Positions 34,161 to 46,920 of a DNA stretch of 64,000 bases are shown piece by piece. Each line of letters starts with the position of its first letter. Position 1 is the first letter of the stretch. A model generated the notes under the pieces. It searched no databases. It saw only the letters and a list, made by a program, of their open reading frames with translations, and was not told the DNA's origin. A program made the position numbers and the translations under genes. The stretch lies in the NCBI GenBank assembly GCA_014773175.1, contig VXCM01001420.1, positions 38,952-102,951 on the forward strand. The letters run 5' to 3'. The stretch comes from Lucifuga dentata. Lineage: Eukaryota > Chordata > Actinopteri > Ophidiiformes > Bythitidae.

Positions 34161-35546
34161 ATCACAGCCAGTATTTGGTAAATATAGTAGACTTGGTTAA
34201 TTATGTATTTTCTGTGTAGCTCATAACTTGCATCTCGATATATTCCAACTCTTCATAAACTGTTTCCACTTGAATTACATTTAACAGCCCTCTCACTTTA
34301 TTACAAATTATAATTACGGCTTGAAATTGACACATGCATATTTTCCACTGGTTTAAATATAAGAAGCAAACAGCAAATTCACAGCAAAATCTCCCTGGAC
34401 TACGAAGGCTCAGGAGTATCTTGACCTCATTTCCCTCTTGTATTAATTAACCCAGGATTTACATTAATCCCAGGGCTAAAAATTCACTCTTGGAAATTAA
34501 AGCCCACAGGTCACATGGTCAGAAGGTTTACAGCACATGACTTGTTGAGATTTGATTGGACAATTAACTTCTTCACATATTTTAATCCTGGGGTTTTAGG
34601 GATGAAATTTGAGTGTTTAATGGGATGCCCTTAGATACATTTAAACACTTAGATGGGTTAAAGGAAAATTGTGCCTTCTGGTACGTTACAGGTAATCAGT
34701 TTGTTATATTTAATGGCTCCCATAGTTATTTCAAGTGGCATTCAGCCTTTGTTGTACACACTTTCCCTAAATGTGTGCCTGTTTTATTTCACTCAGTAAT
34801 TTCCTACATTTCCCAGACTGTCTTTCTCTACTCAACAATATAATGCCACATTCAACTTAAACTTGGAATTCAGAATTTCCAGCCTCCAACTGGGAAAAGT
34901 GAAAGAAAACTCCCCCTAAACTCAAAATTTGTACTTGGAAAATCAGGCAAAGTTTCTCAACCCTGAGTTCAGTATTAACATCATTTCAATATGGCTGCTC
35001 ACGCCAAAAAGAGTAATTTTTTTATTTATAGATGAACCTTTAAAAGCATTTCTTTCAATCAATCAGAATATAGACATAATAACAGGTCAATATTATTACA
35101 CTGGCAATGCAGTAGCTGTTTTGGAAAGGTAAATAGCTCATAAATGTTAAAACATAGCTTATTTTAGCCTGACAAAGCAAACCAAACAAAAGTAGTCTCC
35201 CACTTTGTTTAGCTCAAACATGCAGTGATCATAACTGACGTAATTCCGAGTTACACCTTCCCAGTTCAGAAGTATAACGAACACAGCATTACTCAGCCAG
35301 GCATTTTTTATGTGAATGTCAACTGTGCAACCCTCAGAACACAAATTTCTTCCAGCACTATGGTGTTATGGTCTCCTGAGGCTACTATGGCTTAAGAAAT
35401 TCATGTCTCTTCCTGTTTTGGATCAGGTGCTAAACTTGACATGTACTGTCTCAGATAAAGTAGACTGTATGTGCACTAGAAATATTTCCGGGTGACATTG
35501 TGTCATATAATTTGTGTGAGTAAGAACATACACCATCAAACAGCAA
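34161..35546. other. No gene or element recognised
   Basis: AT-rich upstream DNA with no supported ORF and no repeat relationship inside the window. Confidence 0.4.
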
Positions 35547-35592
35547 ATATGGGATGGGACGGGACGGGACAGGACAGGACAGGATAGGATGC
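35547..35592. repeat. (GGGAC/AGGAC)n pentanucleotide microsatellite
   Basis: About eight GGRAY-type five-base units that drift from GGGAC to AGGAC to AGGAT. Confidence 0.85.
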
Positions 35593-36091
35593 AATCTGCT
35601 TTGACTTTTAGATTTTAAAAACATCCTGGGCTTTCCATCCTGGGTTGCATCACGTCTATTAATTGTGCTTAAAATGTCATAATTCCCTAACTGCAGAGCT
35701 TACATACATCCAGGTCGCTGCCAGAGCTGCTCTCCAGTACACATCCAGAGGACCAAAGCAATCTCCAACGGCTGAGCACTAAACTGTGTCCTTTCAACTC
35801 AACTTTCACACTGTAGTTTTGAAAATGTGGTGACTTTTAGTGCTGCTCACAGTTGTCCTTTTTTCTTAAACACAAGGAAATATACAGAACAATGAGATTT
35901 TGTTTTTGTTGCTTTAGCATGACATTGTCCATATCTTTCATGCTCATTACCAAAGTCATTAGAAATTATGAATTTAAAATCAACAATTAAGAAGCCGTAG
36001 CAGTTGATTGTATTATTAAAACTACTTATTTGGATTTTTCTTTTTTTTTTTTTAACTATTGTCATCAGGGGATGCACTGCTGCAGGTACTC

Positions 36092-36470
36092 CAGTGGGGT
36101 CCAAAAGTCTGAGACCACTGTGAAAATGCTTCTATTTTGCATTCTTTTTTAATTTAATACAAAATTTTGCATTACAAAAGCTATTATCATCTTAACAATT
36201 TGAGTGAAAAGTTGAATCTTTGAAAAATGTCCATGAATGGCAGAATATCTTAGTATTTGGTACGCCCCCCTTTTGCTTTAATGACAGCATGCACTCAAGC
36301 TGGCATGGACTCCATATGTTTGTGCAAAACCTGATGAGCCAAGTTATCCCAGCATGATTTGACAATGTTCCAAAGAGCTTCTTGTGATGCCAGACTTTCT
36401 GATTATTTCCACATTTACATGGAAAACATCACAAATTTTCAATGTGGTCTCAGACTTTTGGGCCCCACTG
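36092..36470. mobile_element. 379-bp MITE with near-perfect long terminal inverted repeats
   Basis: The left end CAGTGGGGTCCAAAAGTC and the reverse complement of the right end CAGTGGGGCCCAAAAGTC agree over about 27 bases, continuing through TGAGACCAC, with one difference. TA follows the right end. The left neighbour is mutated (TC), consistent with a decayed TA target duplication and a Tc1/mariner-type element. No ORF. Confidence 0.88.
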
Positions 36471-36716
36471 TATATTTTCGTTCATACTGACACATTTGGC
36501 TAAAAATAGGAAAATAAGATCCAGGTTGAAAAGAACCAGAATTATCCCAAAAACATACGCAGTCCTGAAGCAGAATATGTCACAGCAAGGTGGATGTTAT
36601 AAAGCACCTTAAAAAGTCATGCCATGGCAAATTTCCTTGAGTGTACAGTGGTTTGCACCCACAGACTTTCATATGAAAAGCAATAGAAAATTAAAAAGAA
36701 AGGGCCCAGTCTGTTC
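36471..36716. other. No element recognised
   Basis: Short unique-looking spacer between the MITE and the minisatellite. Confidence 0.4.
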
Positions 36717-36955
36717 TCATTCAATATTTAACTAACTGATGTTCTCATTTATATTCTCATTTAACTAACTAATGTTCTCATTTATATTATCATTTAACTA
36801 ATGTTCTCATTTATATTCTCATTTAAGTACTGATGTTCTCATTTATATTATCATTTAAGGAACTGATGTTCTCATTTATATTCTCATTTAAGTAATTGAG
36901 GTTCTCATTTAGTTCTAATTTAGCTAATCAAGGTTCTCCTGTTCTCATTTAAGTA
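36717..36955. repeat. AT-rich minisatellite, unit about 30 bp
   Basis: About seven to eight imperfect copies of TGTTCTCATTTATATTCTCA followed by TTTAAGTAACTGA-like sequence. Units vary by indels in the AACTAACTAA part and by T/A in TTCTC versus TTATC. The last units are shortened. Confidence 0.9.
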
Positions 36956-38530
36956 AACAGTAATTATAATTTGAAACAGGAGGACTTCAATCAAAACGTT
37001 CCATAGATATTTTTGACCTTGTTCCTGCCTTTTCTCCATTTTCATTTTACGAGACTTTAGAGGTCTTTCCCAGCTCCATACAATTGTTTCATCTTCCTGC
37101 TATCTGCCAAAAGATCCTGGTGCCATCTTTGATACTAGCTGTATTCCGAGTAGAACCTGATAAATCTGAATTCCAGGGCAAGCTCACCACACCTGGGAAT
37201 TCTGTTCTCACCAGATGCAGTTTTTTTTTCAAATTCAAATGAGTTTTCCCCTCTGAAATGTGGTGGCAGGGGAAGTGGAATGTTTCCAACGAAGTATAGG
37301 TTCAGGAAGAGTCGTGATCCTCTGGGGAATTTCCCATATGAAGGTAAAATGATTGGCCATCAAAAAATAAATAAATAAATAAATTTAAAAAGAAGGGGGT
37401 TGGGGGTTGTATCCCTGTACCCGTGCACAGTAGGGTCTTGAAACTCGAAGTCATCACTGAGGGTCTCATTAAAAACATTCCTCTTCCGGGAATCAACACG
37501 AACACCTCTTACTGAGACCCTCCTATGGTATTTCCACACAGTGTTATATTTTTGGATACAAGACTCCTGGGATTTGCTCACTAATCTGTATTCCAAGATG
37601 CTTGCTGCAGAAGCCTGTGGAATATTTGGATTTTTACAGTAAAATATGGTCATTACTAGATGACTTTACTGCCAATGCCAAGAAATAGACTCTGTAATGC
37701 TTTTTAGCCTAATCAGTCCAGCTGTGCTTTATGAAGTGACTTACAAGAAAACAAGATGAGTTCTGGCCCTGATGTCTTTTGCTGTGAGTGATATAAAAGA
37801 TTGATCCACAAAGTCAACCCAATATGAGAAAAAAAGTTGTGTCTATCTTGATTTACAGTTATTGTATTGCTAAAGTATCATGGTTACAGCAACATACTCA
37901 TAATAAATACAGGAAATGGATCCTTGTAGGTTTGTCCTGTGGCAGAGGTGCAGTGAACACTGTGAGCTGCTGGAGAATACAACTGAGGAGATCAATATAG
38001 TGTGACTTTACCATCTCCACATCATATCCACTTCATGCTATTTTTATATTATTTTTTAATATTTTAGATGGCTACTGTGCTCTCTGAAGACTGTACTGCC
38101 AACAAAACTGTTTATGACCGCAGTAACATTAGAGTCGTCAAAGCAAAACTGAATATTTTCTGGATGTTTTTGAAGTAAAGGAATAACCGAAGACTATCAT
38201 TACGTCCACGCTCACATTCTCACAGACTCAGAACAATAAACAGAGCCGTGTATTGTGGACGTGATATTATTCCTTTGCCTCCTTTGCAGCCAACCACCTG
38301 TTCCTCTGTTTACTTGCCAGATTCTTCATAGATGGAATAATCTTGGGAGACAAGAGGGCTTGTACTAGCAGAGATGATACTCTAGCTAGCGCCTGCTGGA
38401 AATCAATCTGCAGCCATATTATTGCACCAAAGAGTCAGGCAAAACAAACTCTTATTTCCATAATTAATCAAGTACACATGTATATTTGTATTCATACACT
38501 GTGTGCCAAATATGTAAACTATGGAGTACA
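36956..38530. other. (AAAT)n at 37365-37384; no gene recognised
   Basis: Five AAAT units. No ORF with domain resemblance and no repeat partner was seen. Confidence 0.4.
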
Positions 38531-38663
38531 CAAAGAGCACATGCCTCCTCCAACGCCCAATAATCCCCTGATTTTTTGTTTTGTTTTTTTTTTTGGNCAA
38601 AGAGCACATGCCTCCTCCAACGCCCAATAATCCCCTGATTTTTTGTTTTGTTTTTTTTTTTGG
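38531..38663. repeat. Exact 66-bp direct duplication around a single N (assembly overlap)
   Basis: 38531-38596 equals 38598-38663, with N38597 between. Confidence 0.9.
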
Positions 38664-38880
38664 ACAATATAAAGTCAGACTTTTGCTATTGTTACCTTAA
38701 AATCAGATGTATACATTTATCGTAGATTTATCATGCAAATTCATTACACAGCTCTGTTGCTGACATTATTTTCTGGATCTATAACCGTAACTGTTGATAT
38801 GTCAACCATTGCTAATAAATCAGCATTATTTTAGCTACACATTGGTGGTAGTTCCATGTTTTTAGCCTTATTTGTTAATG

Positions 38881-39130
38881 TACAGTATTTATTAGTATTT
38901 ACAGTATTTACAGCGTTGATATTTTGCATCCTCCCCACTAACCTGATTTTGCCCCCTCAGAATTTCGCCTCTTCTCAAACATGAAAAAAGGTTTAGCTGG
39001 AACCAGTTCAGCCTCAGATGATGACATCATATCAGGTGTAGAGGTTTATTTTTTTAAGACGGACATTTAAAAAAAGAGTGCTTCTCATTAAGTTGGAAGA
39101 AGATTAAGTTTACAAATAAATAACTGTAAA
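38881..39130 (-). repeat. Dispersed ~250-bp repeat, minus-strand copy
   Basis: Reverse-complement relative of 33905-34160. All shared motifs occur in reverse order, including TGATGACATCATATCAGGT and CATTAAGTTGGAAG. Confidence 0.8.
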
Positions 39131-39199
39131 ATGAATGAAAATGCTGTTGTCAGTTCTTCACTACAGCACTTGAATGCACCACTAGGAAGCATTTTCAGA

Positions 39200-39483
39200 T
39201 CACTCTGTGCTTTTTATTGCGCTTAAATGCTAAAATTACATAACTTTGAAAAAACCTGAATATACGTCTTATTCGTGATGATGGATTACCTATCCCAGGA
39301 AGATTTCAAGTATCAACAAGTTGATTTTAATAGCGTACCAGAATGAACTGAAACCATTGGCGGTCTGGAAGGTAGGAAAAAAAAAATTCACTAGTATGCT
39401 TTGTGAAATGATTGTCAATAAGGTTACGTGTATGAAAATTTAATATATTAAGCTCAAACATGCAAAATGGCCGGTATGGTCCT
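39200..39483 (+). mobile_element. 5'-truncated TTAA-family MITE copy
   Basis: It starts within the family interior (TTTTTATTGCGCTTAAATGC) and continues through GATGGATTACCTATCC and GGCGGTCTGGAAGGTAGGAA to the right terminus GGTATGGTCCT, with TTAA at 39484-39487. It is closest to the copies at 24594 and 31896. Confidence 0.85.
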
Positions 39484-39487
39484 TTAA

Positions 39488-40177
39488 GAGCAACTTTATT
39501 TCGACAAAGCAACATGTTTCAGAACAAGACCTTCATCAGGGTTGATTACAAAATGGTTGATTTATAAGTCATGATTGAAAACTAACTTATTGATTAAGAT
39601 GCTGTTAAAGGATTATTTACATTAGTTAAACGATACGGTCAGATGACAAACACAAAACGCTGATTTTTCACTAGTACAACAAAATGCATATGAATTCAGC
39701 TCAGATTCAAATGGCCCCAAAATTAAGGCTAGATACATAAACAAATAAAAATAGGTAAGTCAAGCATATTATAATTACACCATAAATGAAACATAATATA
39801 TTGCATCTAATTTTAATAATTTTAATAATTCCCTTCCTGTGAAACTCATCCTCTTCTAAACGTCCCTCAGCCTCTAGTTCTCCCGCAGAGTTTAAGAGTT
39901 TCATTCACTTTCTCACCTGCCATGCCTGTGTGGCTTTTGGCACTGAACAGTTGGGCTGTGATTTTCTGGCAGGCATGGATCAACACGTCGCCATCTTTAG
40001 CTTTGTGACTATTGAGTCTCATGGATGGTGTGTTGGAGAGCACCCTGTAGGAAAAAAGACTGCGAGTTTCTACCTCAAGCAACAAAGAACTGATCTGCCC
40101 CGAGTGTCACTAACATGTCATGATGTTTGCACAATCCCTTTCAAGGCCGTAAAGATTTCAGACTCCCTGTCAGGATC
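39488..40177. other. No gene or element recognised
   Basis: A 94-codon plus frame (39930-40214) has no domain I recognise. It ends in a poly-T tract next to the assembly duplication. Confidence 0.35.
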
Positions 40178-40310
40178 ACTGGGGAGTGTTTCCAGGTTGT
40201 TTTTTTTTTTATGACTTCTGTTTAAATTATGCTTCCAGTTTGGNACTGGGGAGTGTTTCCAGGTTGTTTTTTTTTTTATGACTTCTGTTTAAATTATGCT
40301 TCCAGTTTGG
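40178..40310. repeat. Exact 66-bp direct duplication around a single N (assembly overlap)
   Basis: 40178-40243 equals 40245-40310, with N40244 between. Confidence 0.9.
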
Positions 40311-42100
40311 TCTATAATGACATTTTGGGGATGCAGCAAGTTTAGGATGTCTTGCCAATATAAACACGAACCTAAACAAAACATACACAATGCTCAGTTT
40401 GTGCAAAAGGCTGACACATGCTCACAGAGGTTGGCACTGTATGCACGGCTTCACTGCAGAGACACTGTGCTGATACAATCTCAGAAATACCTGAGAAAAA
40501 TGCTCTGTACATCCTTGACTTATATTTGGACCCAGGCAATCAATAGGAACAGAATTATGAGGCAGTGAAGCGAGTGATTTTAATCTGGGACTAAATATCC
40601 AGTAGTGGATTAGTTTCAGACAATTTCATACCTCCAGAGGTCTTCATGAAATATGGATAAGGTGGGAGAGAGAAGGAGGAAGGATTATGAAAAATAAAGG
40701 CATTTTCCCAAACCTCCTCCTTCGAATAGCAGGCAGATGGTTTTGCATGGTTTTGATGCTGCCCGTTTGCAGTTTTGCAGACGGGCAGCTGGAGGATTTC
40801 GAGCCACTTTGCATAGCAGATGCACCATCTCCCACAGCCTTGGTTTAGGCACCAGTTTAATTAGAAAGACCCCCTGGTAAGATACCTTTCAACACTGACA
40901 GTGGAGTTCCTAAACATGCCCAGATTCTTTCTCACTGTGGGGTGTCTCATGGTCACTGCTACAGATGAGCCCAGGGTTTGCAAAGAAACAAAGAGATGAG
41001 ATGCAAAGATGTGAAAAGGGTCATTTGCATGGTGATCATTAACACAGATTCATCCTGTTCTGTGGCTGTTTACCTTGAAATATTCTGAGCGTTGTGATCT
41101 GGCAAAAGTAACACACAAACTGGTAAAGACAAAAAGGGAATTTATTAAATTCGAAATCTTGTTCACATGATTCCTGTGAGTTACTGTTTGTATTCTTTGA
41201 GGGGAGAACCAGAGAAAAATAATTGTCATTATATGCACTTGTGCATAATTGCCTCTCAAAGGGAAATCCCTGAATTTAGTGAGAAACAACTATTGTTGCT
41301 TGTATGTTTGAAGCAAAAGCTATAAATTAAAACATGAGCCCTGATTCCCCTACAATCAACCCTGTCAGAACATCCAGTCAAATGTTCTGCTAGTTTTAAT
41401 TCCTTGCTTTCATTAAGAGTCTACTTGTTTGGGGCTATGAGAAGCAACCAAACCTACAGATTAAAGAAGTAAAGAACACATTCTTTGCTTGTCTGTGAAG
41501 GTTCATCTCATTCATCCAGGTATTAAGGTGTCTAAGAGGTTAAAATGGACAAAAACATTCAGTACAGAGTGTTCCTGTCCTCAACTACACCCACATTCCC
41601 CAGTGGGTGGGCCTGCCCCAATGATGGCATTATTATTTCATTACCACATGAGAATAAATACTACTATTTTTCCCCACACTAGTAATGGCAAAACATCTTC
41701 AATCTAATTATTTTAGCCTCATGATTGATTACTTGCTCTTAACTGGCAACCACGGAGCAATTAGCCACCAAACACACGGCAAAATAAAATTTAAAAAAAC
41801 TTTAAAACATCCATTCAAAATAAACACACCTTGTTGCCTCTTTGGAAGCTTCTTAATAAAAATACACCACCTTAAATTGTTTACAATACACATGAAATTT
41901 ACTCTGCTGTAGCTGTCGTTTCTCTTATATCATCAAAATCCGCTAACAACTACAGACTGCAATCCTTACAGACTTCCATTGTGACAGGAAGTGCTGAAAA
42001 ATAAAAGCTGTGTGAAATTTCTTCTTGGATTAAATTGTATTTCAGTTCAGTGTAGATCTGGTTTAAATTGTATTTTGGTCTGGATTCGGACCATAGTACA
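40311..42100. other. No gene or element recognised
   Basis: Unique-looking DNA. Short frames only and no repeat partner in the window. Confidence 0.4.
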
Positions 42101-42118
42101 CCCCCCCCCCCCNCCCCC
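42101..42118. repeat. Poly-C run with single N (gap)
   Basis: Twelve C, N42113, five C. Confidence 0.9.
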
Positions 42119-42861
42119 GGTTGAGGATGGAGGTCCTAGACAAATTCTTTGCTTAAAAAAATAACAACTATTACAGGAATAAGTGTACATAACTTTACAC
42201 CAAAGCTGTAGTTCGAACAATGACATTTATTTTTGAGGTTAAACTTCACTCCTCAGTTTAATAAATGTTACAGCAGCATTTCTCTGTAACACAAAATCAA
42301 CAAAAACTAAAATAAATATCTTAATGTGATATTAATCCGTTTTAATTTATAAGAACTTTCCAAATCAGTGCCATTGGCTTTGCAATCTCAAACCACTATG
42401 TCCATGTTTTTATTAAACAAGTTGGAAATTTTATGAGTTGTGAATTTTTGTTTATTCCTTATCTTTATGTTATGCTCTCAGTCTGTCCTGCTCTTGGCTA
42501 TTTTCTGCTATATGCTGTAAGAATACAGTTTATTTTAGGGTTATCTGTAGGCGGCCGTCTGCCTGTTTAATCTGTTGGGGAAACTGTTTGGTATGAGTAC
42601 ATTTTCATGAACTGACTGCACTCACTCTGTTTATCTTTTTTATTGTAACGTGAAGGCTTCAGAGCACAGAGAGCTATATATGTTAAAAAAATCAAATCAC
42701 AAACTCATTATTCACTTACTATTCATATTCTGTAAACATGGATATCTGTGTAGTAAAACTAGAGCACAGAAACCCAAAGATCTAATCCCCAATATTATTG
42801 CTTCAAGCTCTACTGATGATAAATCAAAGCCTAATTTGATATTGTAATATTTGATATAATA

Positions 42862-42935
42862 TCAGATTTAGTTTTGGCTTGTTTGGCCTTTGCGGAGGTA
42901 TGCGATCCAATGAGTGTCCTTGTATTGACTATTGT
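42862..42935 (+). mobile_element. Possible LINE 3' end fragment
   Basis: GGCCTTTGCGGAGGTATGCG followed by a CCAATGAGTGTCC stretch resembles the CTTGGCGGAGGTATGC...ACTGAGTG terminus common to fish RTE-like LINEs and related SINEs. Only the last ~60 bp are recognisable. Confidence 0.4.
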
Positions 42936-43637
42936 AAATTCCAGGTTTGGATCTGCATCAGTGCTTGTCAGGTTAATTTAATTCCCCTTTAACAAGCTAA
43001 TGCTTTCTACAGTAAGTGCTTCAGTGAAGGATTTGGGTTGGGGCTATAAATTTTTGGAGAGTGAATTTGTGCTTTTTAACAAAAGAGGAGTTTTTAAAGT
43101 GCTGTGCTGTTTGCTAAGCTAAATGTTTAATTCATGTGTTGACTATCACCAGGTTCTGTTTTGGTATGTGAATGTGTTGTGTCCCTGACTGCATGGCTTC
43201 TACCAACCCGCCTGATGTATGAGTGCACCCTGTTATTCCCTTATTCAGGGCTCTTAGTGCTCTGTGATGCCTAAAAAGTGTAAAATTCCCCTAAGCACCA
43301 CACATGACTGAAGAATTCAACTAACACACACAGAGCGGCTGTTCTTCATCTGAGAGCCAACATGAATGACATTCATGGGATTAGCAAAGGCTGAGATCAT
43401 TACAGTTGATCTGAAAACAGTGAAAGTGAAAATCTCCCAGATCTTCACCTGGCTTTGCTTCTTAGAGCGTGAGATCAGACACTAATGCAAGCCTTGATTG
43501 TGAAGATGAAAGTAAGTCACCTGATGCTGCTTATCACCAGGATGCTGAAAGCTACAATCTACAATCAGTGTTGTACTGATAAATGTAATAATACAAGTGA
43601 AGATTTAATAATCAGGAGGATGTATGCTGTATTGTCT

Positions 43638-43638
<1 letters not shown>
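42936..43638. other. No gene or element recognised
   Basis: No domain-bearing ORF, RNA gene or internal repeat was seen. Confidence 0.4.
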
Positions 43639-43680
<42 letters not shown>

Positions 43681-43728
43681 GTATGTGTTCATAGTTTTGA
43701 GATATTATTATTATTATTATTATTATTA
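43639..43728. repeat. (CT)n and (ATT)n microsatellites
   Basis: About 18 CT units at 43641-43678 and about 8 ATT units at 43703-43728. Confidence 0.95.
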
Positions 43729-45020
43729 GGAAAAGTAAGTCGCCATGTAACAAACAGACTTATACCCTCTACTCATAGTGCAGATTTCAACTATCACCTG
43801 TAATACGGTCCATTAAATGCAAAAATTGAATACAAATAAAGTGAATGCATGATGTATAATATCACAAAAAGCTAAATTAACAGCTATTTATAGCTAGTGT
43901 CCATGGCACTTTGTTGTTTCTTGTGGTTTTCACTGAGTCTGTGTGCAAACAAAACTTTGCAAATGTTCCCAGTAGGGCCACAGAAAGTCTCAGTGACTTT
44001 CTGGGGAAAAGTGAAACTATTAAGTCCCAATTTACTGCTTGAACAGATTTAAAGTTCCAAAAGCTATGCAGAGTTTATGTTGTTTTTGGATGAACTACCC
44101 CAGATTTCTAACAAAACATTATTAGGTAAATATAAATTGTCATAAAAATGGTCTAAATAAAAAATGATATGACCATGAACATAAAATCAAAGTCAAACAT
44201 AAAAATCTCATTTTGTTCATTATGAAATGTGTATTTACAGCAGAGGCTGCCATACCCCCTTTTGGAAGCAAAAGAACTTTCATGCCTCCATCCCAATGTA
44301 AAACTATTTGTTTAACTTCATTTTATAAAAAAAAAAATAATAATAACAGCAATAACATGAACTATATGTATTCGTTCAGATTTCAATTTGTCCACTTCAA
44401 CTTTATCAAAGCACATTTTTGTCTGCTTTCTCATTAAATTTCTCCAGTAGTCCCACTGTGGTTTTTCAAAAACAGAGCCAAAAGGAAATGCACGTATGAA
44501 TAAATTTGGTCTTCACCCAGGTGCAGACAAGACAATTTTGAGAAAAGGGTCTCAGTCTGGTTCCAAATAAACTCAGGAGGGGTTAATTTGTGGTCTAACA
44601 TGATCTGCGCTACTTCTGAATAAACTACAGATCAAACTACAGATATGCTGTTTATCTAGAACCATAAATGGAAAGATGTGTCGTAAAGTAAACTCCAGCT
44701 TTGATTAGCAAATCTAACTGATGCTTTAATAAGATTGTAATATAGAGATAGTCTCCCCTGTAATGCACCACGTAGTGTACCACAGTAAGAACCACAGATA
44801 CAAAGGCAGATAACAGATGACATTATATTTGCATCTCGACTGTAAATGTGGATTTTAAGATTGTTTTGGGTTTTAGTGCAGATGCATGTAATGTTACAAC
44901 ACTGTTACAACTGCTGTTCACTGTTACAACTGCTGCATTTTATTTATTGGCTGATCTCATGCCTCCACTAGCACTTTCTAAAATGTATAATTTATTGCTT
45001 TTGTTGTACTGTCAGTGTGT
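43729..45020. other. No gene or element recognised
   Basis: A-rich tract with (AAT) units near 44326-44345. The 44505-44650 stretch has repeated CTACAGAT words but no clear family. Confidence 0.35.
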
Positions 45021-45024
45021 GTTC

Positions 45025-45063
45025 TTTTTTTTTTTTTTTTTTTNTTTTTTTTTTTTTTTTTTT
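45025..45063. repeat. Poly-T run with single N (gap)
   Basis: Nineteen T, N45044, nineteen T. Confidence 0.9.
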
Positions 45064-45444
45064 GGACTTATTTTAGATAATTAAAGCCAATTAAATAACT
45101 ATAGTATCTAAAACTGTGTCATTAACCTCACTTTTTTCCTAAAGCTTGCATATTTAAACTTTTGAAAGGTTTATTAAATGACTGTTTTGAGATAAGTCTA
45201 GATTTTAAAAGCCTCTGCGATAATATTTCAGGTCTGTCAAACATTATAAATGCTCAGTGTGAGCGATTTATCACCAGAACTATGAAACATTTTAAGAAGT
45301 GTTTTCCTGAACAGCCCGTGAGTCATTAGTTTAACTAATTAAAAGCCAATATCTCTATCTGTACAAAGGCTCGTTACAGATGAGCTCGCAGGGACAGTTG
45401 CTGCTTTTAGTACAGCCTCCTGTGCGCTTTCTGATTTACTTTAA

Positions 45445-46017
45445 AGGTCCAACTGGTGGTTTTGCATGTTTGAGCCCAATAAATACTACCTGCATACACA
45501 TTATATTACTGCCAACCATAAAACCATGTTTTTGTTTGGGTTTTTTTTGCGAAATCCTCTAATCTTTTGAAATGAAATGTTCAAGTGATACACCTAAAAT
45601 TCTATATTTTACCTGCTAACATTTGCATATGAGTGTAGAATGCAAGGTAATTTTAATTTCTCAGTAAAAGCAGTCTTCTCCTGGGACTATATTACTGGTG
45701 GAAGTTTCCAACAAGAGACATTTACAGATCACTGCACTGAAATGTTAAAATCACGTTACATTGATAAAAGATTTAACAGAAGTCTTGTTCACTGTGATAA
45801 ATTACCTATCTTAAGCACATTTCAAGTCTTTACTCATAAGTTGGTTTTAATAACATACTGGCATGAACTGAAACAAATGACAGCTAGGAAGGTAGGAAAA
45901 ACAATTCTAAAATTTACTGCTCCAGCGCTCTGGTTTGAAAAATGGTTGGCAGTAATGTAATGTGTATGCAGGTTGTATTTATTGGGCTCAAACATGCAAA
46001 ATTACCAGTATGCTCCT
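45445..46017 (+). mobile_element. TTAA-flanked MITE copy, both ends intact
   Basis: TTAA at 45441-45444 and 46018-46021. The left end is AGGTCCAACTGGTGG and the right end ACCAGTATGCTCCT. It keeps the AGCCCAATAAATACTACCTG segment after the left end that the copy at 31896 lacks. 573 bp, non-coding. Confidence 0.9.
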
Positions 46018-46021
46018 TTAA

Positions 46022-46539
46022 CAAGCTCATCATGTAATAAATAGTTGACAGTGTAGGTATTTATTTATTGACGTGAAGGGAAAACACAAAGCAACATTTG
46101 AAGAAACTGGGTAAAAGGTAGAAAACAAGTATTTTGGACATTTAAAGGTGACAACATTTTCTTCACTCTGCTGCTGCATTACAGCTCATGTCAGTGGTGC
46201 ATAATAAATGCCCTTGATAAAAACGTACACAACTGTGGGACTGCTTATCATGAGAACTCCCCTGACCTTAATTAGCCGCGTTCATGGCATCGTATAAACC
46301 CATTACGGAGACTTTAAAGCATATCCATTTCATTTCTCACCATTTGTCTACACCTCGACTCCGGCTAATGAGAGCCAGAGAGAAGCAGAAGGGGGGCATC
46401 TGGGGGCTGCAGCGCTGTCACCAACCACAGAGTCAGGAAGTGGAAAAAGCTGGGAATGCTTTCTTCTGTGTGTTTACCCTGCAATAAACTTTACTTCCTC
46501 TGAAACTTTTAATGCTGCTTAACTTGTCCAACTACTTCA
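46022..46539. other. No element recognised; possible constrained block at 46255-46400
   Basis: The 46255-46400 segment combines unusual CpGs (TTAGCCGCG, CATTACGGAG, CTCGACTCC) with homeodomain-like TTAATTAG, in an otherwise CpG-poor area. This can mark conserved non-coding DNA. Not testable by eye. Confidence 0.3.
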
Positions 46540-46920
46540 TAATTAATGCCAGACCGATGTATCAGCAGGCTGATATTACTGGCAAATATTTGCTTATTAC
46601 AAATATACAAGTATCAGCATATATGTTGTCAGATATTGCACAGAAATGTTCCACATATTTCTTGTGAGACATGGTATTTTTCAACATTTGTCATTTTCTT
46701 CAAAGCTAATACACCAGTCTCAAGAAGGGAAAAAAAAATAAAAAATCAGGCATCCAATGATAGAAATCAATACACTGGTCCAGATTTAGACAAATAAAAT
46801 AACAGTTTCTTATGAAAAATAAAGAAACAAATCTTATTATTATGTTTCTTTCTTTTTAGGTCAGAAATAACACAAATATTATCAAGCCTTGGTGGAGGTA
46901 TACACTCTAATGAGCAACCT
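46540..46920 (+). mobile_element. Possible retroposon fragment with LINE-type 3' end
   Basis: It begins with CAGACCGATGTATCAGCAGG and other degenerate CGATAT-like words. It ends CAAGCCTTGGTGGAGGTATA and CTCTAATGAG, which resembles the CTTGGCGGAGGTATGC terminus of fish LINE tails. The 5' boundary is approximate. Confidence 0.4.

Noticed and set aside
36717..36955. CRISPR-like array of spaced repeats
   Set aside because: Units are contiguous and drifting, with no distinct spacers, in a vertebrate context; it is a minisatellite.
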